The notes: generated from the letters alone by a model not told the origin. A stretch of DNA of 64,000 nt from Macrotis lagotis (GCF_037893015.1 NC_133659.1:18493246-18557245), one strand, 5' to 3'; positions 13,501-24,310 are shown, counted from the first letter of the stretch. Numbers and translations: made by a program.

Positions 13501-16500
13501 ACCATGTGAACAAATCACATAATTTCTCTCATATCCCTTCTCATGTGTAAAATGGAGATCATAATAATAGCCCTTAACTCAGTTATTCTCAGGATCAAAC
13601 AAGTTAACCAACATAAGGTGATTTTTAAGTCCTCATTTTTTAATACCAGATGTTATTTGATTAGTAATAATTATTATTTATTGCACTATATTTTTACTGG
13701 ATAACAAAAAAGTAATAAATGTATTTCTATCCTATTAAATCTAATAAATCTCAAGAGATTTCAAAATAGAAAGAAATTACTGATTTTCATTATATTAATG
13801 ATAATTATTCAAACTCCAGAAGGTCATGAGGTCTTAAGATTTGGAGTTGAAAGGTACCTTAGAGGCCATAAAAGTACAAGTCTCACATTTTACAGTTGTG
13901 GAAACAAGGCTGAGAGAAATGAAATGATTTCCTTGGGGCTACACAGGTCGGTAGTATCTGAGGTGGATTTAAATTTAGTTCCTCCTGACTCCAAGTCCAG
14001 GACCATCTCTAGGACACCTAGATGCCTCTCCCTCAAGACTTCCACATTGTGGGGATGGCTAGGTGGTGCAGTAGATAGAGCACCGGCCTTGAGTCAGAAG
14101 GACCTGAGTTCAAATCCAGCCTCAGACACTTTAATAATCACCTAGGATGGGGCAGCTAGGTGGTGTAGTGGATAAAGTACCGGCCTTGGAGTCAGGAGTA
14201 CCTGGGTTCAAATCTGGTCTCAGACACTTAACAATTACCTAGCTGTGTGGCCTTGGGCAAGCCACTTAACCCCATTGCCTTGCCAAAAAAACCAAAACAA
14301 GACAAAAAAAGAAACCAAGAGTTCCGCATTGTGAAAGCCAAGGCATGAGCAAAAGTTATATTCCCTTATATCAAGTATATTGTGGCATGTCATATCTTCC
14401 TTAAGTTAAAGATCTAAATGAGGATTCCTGAACTGAATATGTATTTGCTGATGCTTAGCAATAATTGCTTGGAGAAATTCACAGTTCTCAGGTTGGAATT
14501 TGGGTTCCCCTTAAAGTCTTACCTAGAATTTAACATGCCTTATACCGATCTGAGGCAATACCCCAATGTATCATTCTAAGTAGTCATTTAATATGATGAA
14601 AACGTATGTGTCTACAATGGGTCAGGCACGGAGGACCCAATTTCAAAGAATGAAGTAAACCTCCCTCCATGCAAGGATCTCATAGGGAAGAAAACTGAAT
14701 TGGGAGCCAGAAGTTTGTAGATTCCCATCAAAGTCAAGAGTTGTTGAGCAGGGCATTTTAGTCAGTAAATAAGCATTTATTAAAAACTTGTAATATGCCA
14801 CACACAGCACTAATTGTTGTATCTCTTTTTTGAAGAAGACAAATAACATCAGGGAGGTGATGCTGTGACATACACAGGAATTAGATCTGAATGAGGGGGT
14901 GCCAGGTGAAGTCACCAACTTCACATTTTCTTCTAGAGACACCTGGGTCCAAGGCGAGGATATGGATCAGGAAGTCTGCAAATGACTCTCAATGCAAGAC
15001 AGTCAAGGTTAAGTGACTTGCTTAGGGCCACACAGTTAGTAATGTCAAGTGTCTGAGGGTGAACGGAAACTTAGGTCCTCCTGACTCCAGAGCTGATGCT
15101 AAACTCACTATGCCACCTATTTGCCCCTAAGAATGAATTACAACAAAAGGCAAAATAACCACAACCAATGAGACTCTAGGTTTTCAGAGTTCACATTTAA
15201 TAGGATAGAAGACATACAAAAAGCCTTTCACATTCACCTTAATCTTAGTGCCTTTCCCTCTGTGATTATGTGAGCAAAGCAGAACAGAAGTAGCTCCAAA
15301 GAAATGTGAGATGCTCAGATTTAGAGAATTCTCATCAAATATTCACATGGCCAATTTGCGATTGATCTGTGGTAGAGCATTCTGAATTTGTATTGGTCTG
15401 ACCAGTCACAGTTGTAGCAATGGAACTTGACTCCAACATAGTGATGTCATGTTTTTCAAGAATGAAGGACAGCAGGCAACCAATGAACCAATAGTCAACT
15501 GATGTCCAATTTATCCTGCATATGTTGGTGTGCATGTTGTCTCCATCACTAGATTATGAGCTCCTCCAGTCCAGGGTCTGTTTTTTGGACTTCCTTGCTC
15601 TTCTTAGTGTTTAGAATATTTCATGACACACAGTGCATCCTTAATAAACTTTTGTTGGCTCCACTTTAAATACTTCGTTTCTGTCTATCTGAAATTACTG
15701 TCTTGATCTTCAGAACGCCTTCTACATCTGGTTGACATAGAAGTCAGAGACCATTAGACAGTAAATTTAAAATTATAAAAGTTTATAAAATTATATAAAT
15801 AAATTTAAATAACTTCAAGACAGTCTAAAACAACAGGATTATTTTAGACCTCAAATGTCAATGCCTTGCCAAAGAACAGTCACATAGTGAGTACTACTAA
15901 AGCTGACATTGGAATTCAGAGCTTCTCTCTTACTCTAGGATGCTGTCCATGTTACCCCATTCCAGGAGGCCTTTCCAGCAACTCAAATATTTTTATTTGT
16001 CAATGATCCATCATGTCTCCACCTTTCCAGGTTAGAGGGTTTGGCACCTTTAGTTAAGTGTCAAACAAACTTTCATCCAACTACAGGTGTGACTGTGGTT
16101 CTACCACATGATTAGAAAAAGACTCAAAGGAAAGGAGAGGAAGCCCTGAGTTCAAATCTGCCTAGATATGTGACTTCTGTCTGACTCAGTTTCATTTACA
16201 ACATGGGGCTAAAAACAGCACTGTTGTCCTGGCATTGATGTAAGGATCAAATGAGATAATATTTATACAATATTTTGTATACTCTAAAGAACTCTGTAAA
16301 TGTGAGCTACTATTTAGGTCTCAAAAATCTCCCTCTTCTTTCCAGGCAAAATCCAAGCTGAGATTGACAGAGTGATTGGCCAATCCAGGCAGCCCACCAT
16401 GGCTGATAAAGAGAATATGCCCTACACTAATGCAGCCATTCATGAAGTTCAAAGAATGGGGGATATTATTCCCTTCAATGTTCCCAGGATGACCACGGTT

Positions 16501-19500
16501 GATACCACATTGGCAGGATATTATGTACCAAAGGTAAGTGGCTTTTGCTTCATTAACCTATGGTGACACTATGGCTTCCATCTATCCTAGAGTGTAGGGG
16601 AGAAGAAGGCATAACAAAATACATAGAGTGTAGAACAAAGGCTATTGATATAGCGTATCAATTTGATCTTTAAAATATAAATAATTGGGGGCAGCTAGAT
16701 GATACAGTGGATAGAGTATTGCTCCTGGATTCAGGAGGACTTCATTCGAATCTGACCTCAGACACTAGGTGATGATATTTGTCCTTCATTCTCGAAGAAG
16801 ACCATGACATCGGGGAGGTGTGCCATTACAAGCACATGAATTGGATTTGTGGGGAGGGGTGCTGTGTTAAATCATCAATCTCACTTTCTCCTTCAGAGCC
16901 ATCTGGGTCCAGTGGCCAGATAGGAATGAGGACTACTAGAGATGGCCCTCACTGATGTGAGGGAATCATGATTAAGTGACTTGCCCAAAGCTAGCAAGTG
17001 TAGTGTCTGATTCTGGATTCGAAAGCCTGTGCTCTGACTCCAAGACCAGGGTTCTATCTACTGTGTCACCTAACTTTCCCAGGCACCTAAAAGTGGTCTA
17101 ATCTGGGCAAGTCACTGAAGCCCTATTGACTCATAAAAATAAATAAATAGATGTAAGTAGATAAATAGATGGGCAGATAGATAACATCACAAAAAAGAAA
17201 TAAATTTAAGTAATAATGTAACTATATATACATAAAAGTCACTGTTGTGTAAGTGGGGTTTTATTTTTAACCCTAAGTATGCTGCTTTACACGTTAAGAA
17301 ATATTCTGAGAATAAGGTTCACTAAACTGTCTGCTAAATGGTAAGTGAAGATACTTTGAATTAACATCTTAAAATCACTGATGGATGAGAAAAATCATTG
17401 GATTTAGAAGCAGAGGGACTGGGTTTAAAACCTAGTTTTAATCCTGAGTTTAAATTCCTTCTGTCCACCTAGCTTTCCTATGTATGCCATCCCTATGTAT
17501 GATACCACTCTGCAACTCAGGTTCTTCATTTGAAAAATAAAGGGGGGCAGCTAGGTCGTGCAGTGGATAGAACACCATCCCTGGAGTCAGGAGTACATGA
17601 GTTCAAATCCAGCCTCAGCTGTGTGGCCTTGGGCAAGCTGCTTAACCCCATTGCCTTGCAAAAAAAAAAACTAAAAAGAAAAAAAGAAAAAGAAAAGAAA
17701 GGTTTTGTCTAGATGGCTATTAAATGTCATTTCAGATGTTATGAACTCTAGAGTCCTATGAGTTCAATGGATCTAGTGTTGACTTTCCCCCACCTTCCTC
17801 TGGCCAAAAAAACAAATCACATTTACTCTGACAACATCAGTCACAATGGGTAAATAGATTCAGAGAGCCACTGAGCACAAAATTCCAAAGGAGTTATTGG
17901 CATCTCCCAGGTCCTGAATTGCACTCCCGGGTCTTGGCCAGGGCAGCCCAACCACCACCCTTAATCTGAGGCTGTAATGGAGGCTGCACCTCTTAAAGTG
18001 ACTTGGAGCCCTTGCGACTAAATGGAAATTACAATTAACAAATTATTTTAATAAAACTTCATTACCTCAATAGCAACACCCCAGTTTTTTGGAATCAACA
18101 TTTATTGAGCACCTAAAGTTTTCTCGGCACCATGCTAAGTACTGTTGAGTTTTAAACTCAGGTCTCCAAAACTTAGTTCCATTCCTTTTTCATCTTCTGA
18201 ACTGATAACCACATATAAGACCCTGTGAGAAATACAGCACAATGATGAGCACAGAAATAGTGGTCATTTATGTGGCACTTTTAGTTTACAAAGCTCTTTA
18301 TAAATATCTCACTTGTTATTCACAATAATCTTGGGAAGGAGGTGTTACTATGATTCCCTACAGAAAATTGAAGAAGGCAAGGGAGTTGACTTTCTTAGGT
18401 CATGTGTACCAGACATAGGAGATAGAGTCAAGGAGGAGGGAGAGCTTATGATAGAATGAGGTGATCTAAGATCACTTCAAAAAAGAGGAGGTGAGAAAAC
18501 TGGAATTTGAAGGATGATGGATAGGATTTAGAGAGTCCTGAGAAAGAAGAAATAAACATTTTAGGGAAAAAGGTATGTGATGGGTTGATATATTAAGAAG
18601 ACTCAGTTTCAGTTTGGAGGCTGAGAGTAAAAAATGGAATAGCAAGGAGAGTATTGAAGTTGGAGAATGGAAGACCAAGGTTCATATCCTGAGCTGTGTG
18701 ACCCTGAGCAAGTCACTTAATCCCTTTGTGACATAAAAAAGGGGATGGACTCTAGGTCCTTCCCAGATCTACCACCATGAATTCAAACATTCTGGGAAGC
18801 AGAAATTCATCCCAAGAAGTAGTTTGAAGGCCATGTTTGTTCTAGGATAGAAACAAGGCCACAGCTGCTCATTCATATAAACAGGAAAGGACTGGACACA
18901 CCTATGTCACTGTTCTCATCTCTGCCCCCATCTTTGCCTAACCCTCTGACTCTCTCTCATGAAGAAAGTTTTTTTCTAACCAATTTATTTAAACAAACCC
19001 AGCTGTGTCTTATAGTAAGACACAAAGAAGCTGGAAGTTCCAACCCAACCAGACTGAGTAGATAGAGACCTGAAATAGGAGTCAGGAAGACCTGGACTTG
19101 ATTCCATCCTCAGAGGCTTACTGTGTAGCCCTGCATTAGACACTTCATCCGAAAGCCTTAGTTTCCTCATCTATAAAAATGAGAAAGATTCTCGAAGCCT
19201 ATGTGATTCTAATTTTTAGCTAATTTATATCAAAGATTTTGAATGATCTTCCTTATCTCAGTCCCATCACTCTTTCATTTACCATCACTTCTTAAAGACC
19301 CTCTGAAGGAATTTCCTAATTTAAGGCAGATTGCTACTTGGGAAGCTTTCTCACTTACGACCTAATTCATCAGTAGGCATTAGGTAGGGTGTGCTCTCAA
19401 AGGGATCAGAGACAAATTGCTCAGTGCCTTTGGGCATCCCACTTGTCCCAAAGCAGCCATTTAGAATAATGCAGTTTGGGGTCATCTCCCCTTTCTGGGG

Positions 19501-20560
19501 ATACCAGGGTGACCTCGAGTGAGTCTACCCTTCCTTGCTTTAGATTACTCATCTGTAAAATAAAAGGCATGGACCAGGTGACCTCTATATTTCCTCCCAA
19601 TCCTAAATGTGACTCTCTTAAGACCAGGGTTCTTACTTTGGGCTCCATGAATTAGCATTTTTTTGGTTTCATTTAGCTTGTTTTTGTTGCATTTCAGTAT
19701 AATCAGTTTCCTTTGGATTCCTCTGAGTTTTATTTGATTAATTTTTAAATGTGACCCCAAAAAGGTTCCAACCTTCCTAAAGTCTATGAGAAAAAATTGG
19801 GAGTCCCTGTTCTAATATTTTTGGAGTTCTACAAACTATATGCTATATATACAAGCTACACACTATACTTTAAAAGCTGTATGACCTCAAGAGATTCTTT
19901 GCCCATTTGACCCTCAATTCCTTGATTGGCAAGGTTCCTTCTTCCTTAAATTTCCTTTGACTCAGTTGCGATCTCTTGTTTCCAGGGGACCATAGTAGGG
20001 ACCAACTTGTATTCCTTGAACCGGGACCCTGAGCAGTGGGCTACCCCAGAAACCTTCAATCCAGAACACTTTTTGGAGAATGGTCAGTTCAAGAAAAGAG
20101 AAGCGTTTCTGCCTTTCTCAATAGGTGAGTCACATTTAGCAAGAAGGGGAGAACCAACCTTTGTGAAATTAAGAAAAATTGCACACTCTACTTTCAGAAA
20201 TGTACAACCATGAGACAATGCATATACTAATACCATTCATTGATTGGGAAAAATACATATATAACCAAATTGAAAATAACAGATTTTTGAATAGTTTTAT
20301 AAAGTCAGTCAGACAGATAACACCCCTTTGGAATTTCACAGTCAGATGAAGAAATTCAAACTTAGGAAAGTTAAGTGATCTATCCACAATCATACTCCCA
20401 GGCAAGTGCATTCTGTCCATTATGTCACTAAGATGCCAAAGTGTACTTCCAGCACTTAAGAAATCTCTAAAGATTTGTATTTTGTTCACCCTAAGAGCAC
20501 CTGCAACCAATTTATAAGCTAGTTTCCTGGGGACCTAGCACAGGGAATTGTGTTTGTGTG

Positions 20561-20606
<46 letters not shown>

Positions 20607-23453
20607 TATGTGTATGTGATTTATATAGCACTTTGCAATTTCCAAACTGTTAATATCCCTATGGGGGCCTACTTCTTATCATGTCTCACTTGGACCATTG
20701 AAATAGTCTCCTAAATGATCTCCTTGCTTCAAGTCATTCCGTAAGCTGCCACAATAATTTTCCTAAAGTGTATGTCTGATCTTATCACCCCCAACCCTTC
20801 TCCCCTCCCTAAGGAGCTTCAAAGGTTCCAATGGCCTCTGTGATTAAATACAAACTACCCTGAGATTGAATACTCTTTGTCACCTGGCCTCATCCTGACC
20901 TCCCCCTCATCCTTCTATTCTTCCTGGCCCACTCACACTACACTTATCTCTTATCTTGTCATTCCCAGACCTGGAATGCCCAACCTCCCCATTTTCACCT
21001 ATTGGGAACCCTGGTTTCCTTCAAGGTCTAGGTCCAGTGCCACCTTCTACAGGAAATCCTTCCTGATCCTTCTCTTCTGTGCTTGTCTCATATGTCCTTA
21101 TTTATGAAAATGTATTCTTTCTCATTAGAATGTAAGCTCCCTGAGGGCCTGAACCATTTTTACTTCTTCCTTTTATCTCCAGCACTTAGTTCAATTTCTT
21201 CCATATTGTAAGGGCTGCTAGGTGGCCCAATGGATAGGGTGCTGCTCTTGGAGTCAAGGAGACATGTGTTTGAATTCAACCTCAGAAACTTCTTATCAGG
21301 GCATCACATTCAACTGTTGTTTGCTTCAATATCCTCATCTCTAAAATGAGGAGAATGACATCATTTTCCTCCAGGGTTGTTTTGAGGATTAAAAAAGATA
21401 ATATTTTTAAAATGTATTGCCAACTTTAATTTGGCATAAGTATTTATGGATTTTATTCATTCAGGATTTTATGAATGAATTGTTAGTTTATACTTCCCCT
21501 GGCTGTGATCAAGTTTTTTGTAGAATGCTTTGTATATCTGTTATCACCAGAGCTAAATCATATCTTGTTATTCTGGAAGTTCTTTTATCTTATTATCTAA
21601 AGGGATGAGGAAAGGACATGATCATATCACTTACTGTCTCTGAGTCTCAGTTTCCAGATCTCTAAAATGAGAGAGTTGGACTGGATAGCCTCCTGAGGTC
21701 CTTTTCAACTCTCAATCTCTTATTTTCTGGTGTTCCTGGCTTCAAGGCCTGCCCTCTGTTCATTTGGCTATGAGCCTATATCATTTCTTTTCTTCCAATG
21801 CCAAAAGGAAAGTGTAGGGAAGGGAGCTGCTGGCATGATATTTTTCACAGAAACAATAACAGATGAAGGTTTTGGTGTTAAAAAGTCATGGGATCATGCA
21901 GGTAACCCATCCCTTGCTTCCATGATAGCAAACAGCTGGTGTGATGAGCTCTAAGAGGGTTGGCATGCAGACTTGGTCTCCTCACGGTCAGATTAGCACT
22001 TTTTCCCATCAGAAACATCTTGAGCTTCCTGAGAGCAGCTCCCAGGAGAAAGGAATGAGGACAATTTCTTCATGTGGTTGGAAAAGGTGACAAGGTGTGC
22101 AATTAGCATTGAGACCTAATCAAAGCTGATGGGGTCTATTCAGCTCTGCCTCCTTCCTAAGCCTTCTCCTTCAGGAGAGTCCATAGCTTCAAGTTGAGCT
22201 GGTTCTGAGGCAAAGACCCCACTGCCCTTCACAGTCCTTATATCTAGGTAGGACCCAGTAGAGACAAGTCAATACTTTCTCTGCTTCTGTGAGGCTTAGA
22301 GGGCTACTTCAGGCCCAGGCAACTGACGATTTGCCCAATACCTCACAGCCAGTAAGTGTCAGAGGCAAGGTCCAAATGGGGCTTTCTGAAGAGAGCAGCA
22401 GAGCTTTTTCCCCATGATGCTGAGGGGAGCAGATCGATATAAGGTTAACACGAATTATCCCATCCCCCCCAATACCCCAGTGAGGCATGGATCAATATTG
22501 TCTGTGAAGGACAAATAATACCAATATTAATTGAAGCAGTAGCTATCAAAATCAAAATCAAAATCATCATACTACTACTAACTAGCATTCATATGATCCT
22601 TCAAGGTTGGCAAATACCCTTATTTTGTTACTTTGTAAGCCAGATGGTATTATTACCCCATTTTATACATGAGAAAACTGAGGCTGAGAGCAGTCAGATG
22701 ACCTGCCCAGGGTTACACAGGTTCTGTGTATCAGGAGGAGCCATTTGAACCAAGGGCTCCCTGACTCCATGTTCACCATTCTCTGCACTGTACCTGCCTG
22801 GCTTAAATTCAAAGAAGGGACCTATTTTTCCTCAGTCTATACAGAAACAGGATCTTAGATCCAGAGTCAGAAGGCCTTTGGAGGTCACATCATCCCAATT
22901 CTCTCTTTTCCCAGATGAGGAAATTAGGGCACACTCAGGTTAAGTGAATTAAATCTATTCTCACCTGGGTAGGATGTATCCAGGGTCAAATCTGACCCCA
23001 GTTCCCCTGCCTACAGAGACAGCATTTCACTTGTCCTAAGTCTCTAAGGTTGGCAGCAGCTTGATATGGTGGATATAATGTCTGCCATGGAGCAAGTAAG
23101 ACTTGGATTCAAATTCCCCCTCTGAATGTTGTTACCATAGTGGTTAAAGAAGAGTTTTAAGCTCTCCTCCAATGCTGGCATTCAGACCCAGGTCCTGTAG
23201 ACCCCTACACCAACCCACTATCAGCATTGAGCATTAGTGGGTTCACTGTTTCTGATCTCCTTGCCTTTCAGGTAAGAGGGCCTGCCTGGGAGAACAGCTG
23301 GCCCGGACTGAACTCTTCATCTTCTTCACTTGCCTGCTGCAGAAGTTCACTTTCCAGGCCCCCCCAAACACCCAGCTGAGTCTGGACTTTCGAGCTGGTA
23401 TCACCTACTCTCCTGCCTCCTATCAAATTTGTGCCCTTCCTCGAGGGCTGTAG
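6661..23453 (+). CDS. CYP2J2-like: Cytochrome P450 family 2 subfamily J (CYP2J2-like), exons 3-9, partial at left edge
   Basis: Seven exons join as 6661-6810, 8560-8720, 9950-10126, 13071-13206, 16346-16533, 19986-20124 and 23272-23453. All introns are GT-AG, the phases match the CYP2 family, and there is no internal stop. With the usual 213+163 nt of exons 1-2 the protein would be 502 aa, the length of human CYP2J2. Visible motifs on that numbering are I-helix AGTETT (310-315), K-helix EVQR (367-370), the PxHF stretch FNPEHF, and heme loop FSIGKRACLG with the iron-ligand Cys near 447. Known family role: an endoplasmic reticulum monooxygenase that takes electrons from POR and epoxidises arachidonic and other fatty acids. 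The substrate of this copy is inferred. Exons 1-2 (membrane anchor and beta-1 region) lie left of the window. A second, damaged copy follows 13.4 kb downstream on the same strand. Confidence 0.95.
7298..7332. repeat. (TA)n microsatellite
   Basis: This is a run of alternating TA ending at TCTTAG. Confidence 0.95.
7509..7562. repeat. (AT)n microsatellite
   Basis: About 54 bp of pure AT. The corresponding part of copy 2 (near 61130) has no such run. Confidence 0.97.
7945..8115 (+). mobile_element. Old marsupial interspersed repeat (AATAAATATTTATTAAATGC type)
   Basis: Sequence of the form 'aataaatatttattaaatgc ... ctgggatata ... caaacaactatg ... ttggaaataatc'. Related copies are at about 61525-61690 (paralogous), 39150-39305 and 9058-9130. 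The family name is not certain. Confidence 0.55.
8560..8720 (+). CDS. CYP2J2-like: CYP2J copy 1 exon 4
   Basis: This exon is 161 bp, with acceptor GGCCAACAG and donor GTAAAA. It encodes [20 protein letters not shown] and [20 protein letters not shown], ending in TKWECQ. It matches human CYP2J2 residues after EENG ([20 protein letters not shown]). This is the helix D-E-F region. The corresponding exon of copy 2 is at 62570-62730. Confidence 0.95.
9154..9192. repeat. (AAT)n-rich microsatellite
   Basis: AATAATAATAATTAATAATT continues as interrupted AAT repeats. Confidence 0.85.
9249..9561 (-). mobile_element. tRNA-headed SINE of the GAAGGACAAA-tailed family
   Basis: On the - strand it starts GGGCAACTAGGTGGCACAGT, has the B-box-like region and a 200-bp body, and ends GAATGAAGGACAAATATCAT. 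The same family is at 14811, 16770 and 47433, all in this orientation. Confidence 0.8.
9950..10126 (+). CDS. CYP2J2-like: CYP2J copy 1 exon 5
   Basis: This exon is 177 bp, in phase 0 at both ends, after TCATTTAG and before GTAATG. It encodes [20 protein letters not shown] and continues to [13 protein letters not shown], the F-G helix region that shapes substrate access. DFIDAYLKE is shared with human CYP2J2. Confidence 0.95.
10350..10505 (-). mobile_element. MIR/THER-type SINE
   Basis: The text ACTGGAAGGGACTATAGGAC ... TTGACTTGCCCCAGTCACAC ... GATTCCAAGTCCC is the reverse complement of a MIR-like tRNA SINE, old and diverged. Confidence 0.6.
10935..12935 (+). mobile_element. L1, 5'-truncated, ORF2 C-terminal part and 3' end
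   Basis: The text runs as L1 ORF2 downstream of the RT (CTATGGGAGTCCACCTGACA, then AAAGATTCCAGCTTTGGGGAT, then AATACCATTGTGCTTTAAGA) into a 3' end rich in A/T at 12840-12935. It has no long open frame. A full-length SINE was inserted at 11137. Confidence 0.8.
11137..11290 (+). mobile_element. tRNA-headed SINE, full length, inside L1
   Basis: Head TGTCTAGGTGGCACAGTGGA, B-box-like GAGTTCGAATC, tail CCTTGCAAAAATCC plus an A run. It is flanked by a target-site duplication AAAAACACTTTT on both sides. Confidence 0.9.
13071..13206 (+). CDS. CYP2J2-like: CYP2J copy 1 exon 6 (I-helix exon)
   Basis: This exon is 136 bp, after a pyrimidine tract ending TGTAAG and before GTACAA. It encodes [19 protein letters not shown], then [20 protein letters not shown] and LHPEIQ. 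AGTETT is the oxygen-activating I-helix motif. The start of the exon is two codons shorter than in human CYP2J2 (ENIHSSF against HTGNPTSSF), and the phase is kept. Confidence 0.93.
13430..13640 (+). mobile_element. MIR/THER-type SINE
   Basis: AAAGAGCATAGGATCTGGAG, then GTCTCAGCCACTTACTTACC, then GTGTAAAATGGAGATCATAA, in MIR order from head to core to tail. Confidence 0.7.
13815..14045 (-). mobile_element. MIR/THER-type SINE
   Basis: Reverse complement of the family: CACATTTTACAGTTGTGGAA, GGCTACACAGGTCGGTAG, CTCCTGACTCCAAGTCCAG. Confidence 0.65.
14051..14146 (+). mobile_element. tRNA-headed SINE, head half
   Basis: GGGGATGGCTAGGTGGTGCA through CTCAGACACTTTAATAATCA and CCTAGG. It stops there, directly before a second SINE. 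Confidence 0.88.
14149..14310 (+). mobile_element. tRNA-headed SINE, full length
   Basis: GGGGCAGCTAGGTGGTGTAG to CATTGCCTTGCC and an A-rich tail. It abuts the truncated copy, as if inserted into it. Confidence 0.92.
14811..15127 (-). mobile_element. tRNA-headed SINE of the GAAGGACAAA-tailed family
   Basis: On the + strand it runs TTTTTTGAAGAAGACAAATA to ACTATGCCACCTATTTGCCC, the reverse of the SINE. An older repeat (TAAGCATTTATTAAAAACTT) abuts it at 14757-14810. Confidence 0.75.
15540..15662 (+). mobile_element. L2 3'-end fragment
   Basis: AGATTATGAGCTCCTCCAGT then CACAGTGCATCCTTAATAAACTT, the L2 consensus tail pattern. Confidence 0.7.
16144..16316 (+). mobile_element. MIR/THER-type SINE
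   Basis: CTGAGTTCAAATCTGCCTAG, TCTGACTCAGTTTCATTTAC, AGGATCAAATGAGATAATAT in MIR order. Confidence 0.65.
16346..16533 (+). CDS. CYP2J2-like: CYP2J copy 1 exon 7 (K-helix exon)
   Basis: This exon is 188 bp, after CTTTCCAG and before GTAAGT. It encodes [12 protein letters not shown], then [20 protein letters not shown] and [16 protein letters not shown] is the invariant ExxR of the K-helix that holds the P450 core. It is close to the human residues [10 protein letters not shown] and [18 protein letters not shown]. Confidence 0.95.
16687..16768 (+). mobile_element. tRNA-headed SINE, head half
   Basis: GGGGGCAGCTAGATGATACA to CTGACCTCAGACACTA. It is followed at once by an opposite-strand SINE. 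Confidence 0.85.
16770..17086 (-). mobile_element. tRNA-headed SINE of the GAAGGACAAA-tailed family
   Basis: On the + strand: GATATTTGTCCTTCATTCTC ... CATCTGGGTCCAGTGGCCAG ... TCTACTGTGTCACCTAACTT. Confidence 0.82.
17542..17700 (+). mobile_element. tRNA-headed SINE with internal deletion
   Basis: GGGGGGCAGCTAGGTCGTGC to CATTGCCTTGC plus a long A/AAAG tail. The stretch between CCTCAG and CTGTGTGG (the ACACTTAATAATTACCTAG part) is missing. Confidence 0.88.
18660..19210 (+). mobile_element. Two MIR/THER-type SINE remnants
   Basis: One lies near 18660-18790 (GAGCTGTGTGACCCTGAGCA, TCACTTAATCCCTTTGTG) and one near 19040-19210 (GAGTCAGGAAGACCTGGACT, TCCTCATCTATAAAAATGAG). The DNA between them is not recognised. 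Confidence 0.55.
19986..20124 (+). CDS. CYP2J2-like: CYP2J copy 1 exon 8
   Basis: This exon is 139 bp, after TGTTTCCAG and before GTGAGT. It encodes [20 protein letters not shown] and [20 protein letters not shown], ending in FLPFSI, so the heme loop FSIG|KRACLG is split by intron 8, as in other CYP2 genes. FNPEHF is the PERF-like meander motif that pairs with ExxR. Confidence 0.95.
20549..20618. repeat. (TG)n microsatellite, interrupted
   Basis: TG dinucleotides with occasional TATG units. Confidence 0.93.
20650..21190 (+). mobile_element. L2 LINE, 3' end
   Basis: The order matches L2: CTAAATGATCTCCTTGCTTC, GTCTGATCTTATCACCCCC, CACCTGGCCTCATCCTGACC, CAGGAAATCCTTCCTGATCC, then GAATGTAAGCTCCCTGAGGG and CCAGCACTTAG. 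Confidence 0.85.
21209..21423 (+). mobile_element. Older tRNA-headed SINE with MIR-like core
   Basis: Head GCTAGGTGGCCCAATGGATA, then a body CCTCATCTCTAAAATGAGGA and TTTTGAGGATTAAAAAAGAT. This appears to be an older relative of the younger SINE. Confidence 0.75.
22640..22800 (-). mobile_element. MIR/THER-type SINE
   Basis: Reverse complement order: ACATGAGAAAACTGAGGCTG, CCTGCCCAGGGTTACACAGG, TCCCTGACTCCATG. Confidence 0.75.
22853..23035 (-). mobile_element. MIR/THER-type SINE
   Basis: GATCTTAGATCCAGAGTCAG, TCCCAGATGAGGAAATTAGG, TCAAATCTGACCCCAG. Old and diverged. Confidence 0.6.
23272..23453 (+). CDS. CYP2J2-like: CYP2J copy 1 exon 9 (heme ligand and C-terminus)
   Basis: There are 182 bp of coding sequence after TGCCTTTCAG, ending at TAG 23451-23453. 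It encodes [20 protein letters not shown], then [10 protein letters not shown] and a C-terminus ICALPRGL. The Cys in RACLG is the thiolate heme ligand. The region matches human [20 protein letters not shown]. The last residues differ from human (CAVPQV), as expected for this variable tail. Confidence 0.96.
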
Positions 23454-23694
23454 ACCAAGCTTGGCCTCCAGCATGGACTTCCAGGGGGCACAGGGAAGCA
23501 CCTGGAACCATCCTCATCCTCCATAGTCATGCCCTTTGGAACTTGGAACTTCAGTCAGGAAAGGGAGAAAAGTCAAGGAAGCGAGAAGAGGAGAGAAAGA
23601 GGCAAAGGTGGGGAATGAAGATGTAGCCCAATTTGAACTTTCCTACTCAAAGTAGAGACACTAATGCCATCAGAAGGAAAGCACAAAGAGTGCT

Positions 23695-23855
23695 TTCTGT
23701 ATTTGGAATCCAAGGTCCGGGCTTCAAATCCCAGCCCTGTTACCTACTAATTGGGTGATCTTGGGTGATTCACTTGAAGTTTCATCATCTGAAATGAAAA
23801 GGAGGAGGATCTTGGAAGTCCCTTTGGACTCTGACCCTAAAACCCTGTGATACTA
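23695..23855 (+). mobile_element. MIR/THER-type SINE in the probable 3' UTR
   Basis: CGGGCTTCAAATCCCAGCCC, GGGTGATCTTGGGTGATTCA, GTTTCATCATCTGAAATG. Confidence 0.65.
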
Positions 23856-24310
23856 TGAACAGAGGACCAATGCTTTGTTCTCCCCTGCCTCAAGCAGTGT
23901 GGCCAGATGGGGTTTTTATCTGGTTCATTATTGAGTTCTCTCCTATTCTTGTAACATACAATGATTGTGATTTGAGAGGAAGTTTCAGAGAATTTACATC
24001 AGTTACAGGAGGCATCCATATGTCAATGGGGATTATCCTTAGAGATCCTTAAAGATTTTAAGTTCCTTGCAAACAGAGATTATTTTCTTTGTCTTCAGAC
24101 AAAAAACCAACAGTCCACTGCCTGATATGACAAAGTCCAATGATTTCAACCAATATTTCATTATTTCATATTTTATATTTCAATATTTCATATTTCATAC
24201 TCACCAATTATTTGTTCTCTAAATCACTCATTCTCATGTTCTTTAGTTCCTTTGATTTTCACATTGTAAAATACTAATTGTTCAGGTGATGTGTTGGGTT
24301 CTTCTTACCT

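Larger units (their letters stand above)
13207..16345 (+). other. Intron 6 of copy 1
   Basis: It holds MIR/THER SINEs in both directions, two adjacent tRNA-headed SINEs, a GAAGGACAAA-type SINE and an L2 tail. No other gene is seen. Confidence 0.7.
16534..19985 (+). other. Intron 7 of copy 1
   Basis: It holds three SINEs in the first 1.2 kb, MIR-like SINEs at about 18660-18790 and 19040-19210, and otherwise unrecognised sequence. No gene is seen. Confidence 0.65.
20125..23271 (+). other. Intron 8 of copy 1
   Basis: It holds a (TG)n microsatellite, a long L2 3' end, a SINE and two antisense MIR-like SINEs. 21430-22640 is unrecognised apart from short low-complexity stretches. Confidence 0.65.

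Noticed and set aside
14149-14310. Possible tRNA gene (A- and B-box-like sequences)
   Set aside because: It is the tRNA-derived head of a SINE, repeated more than fifteen times in the window. No proper cloverleaf is expected.
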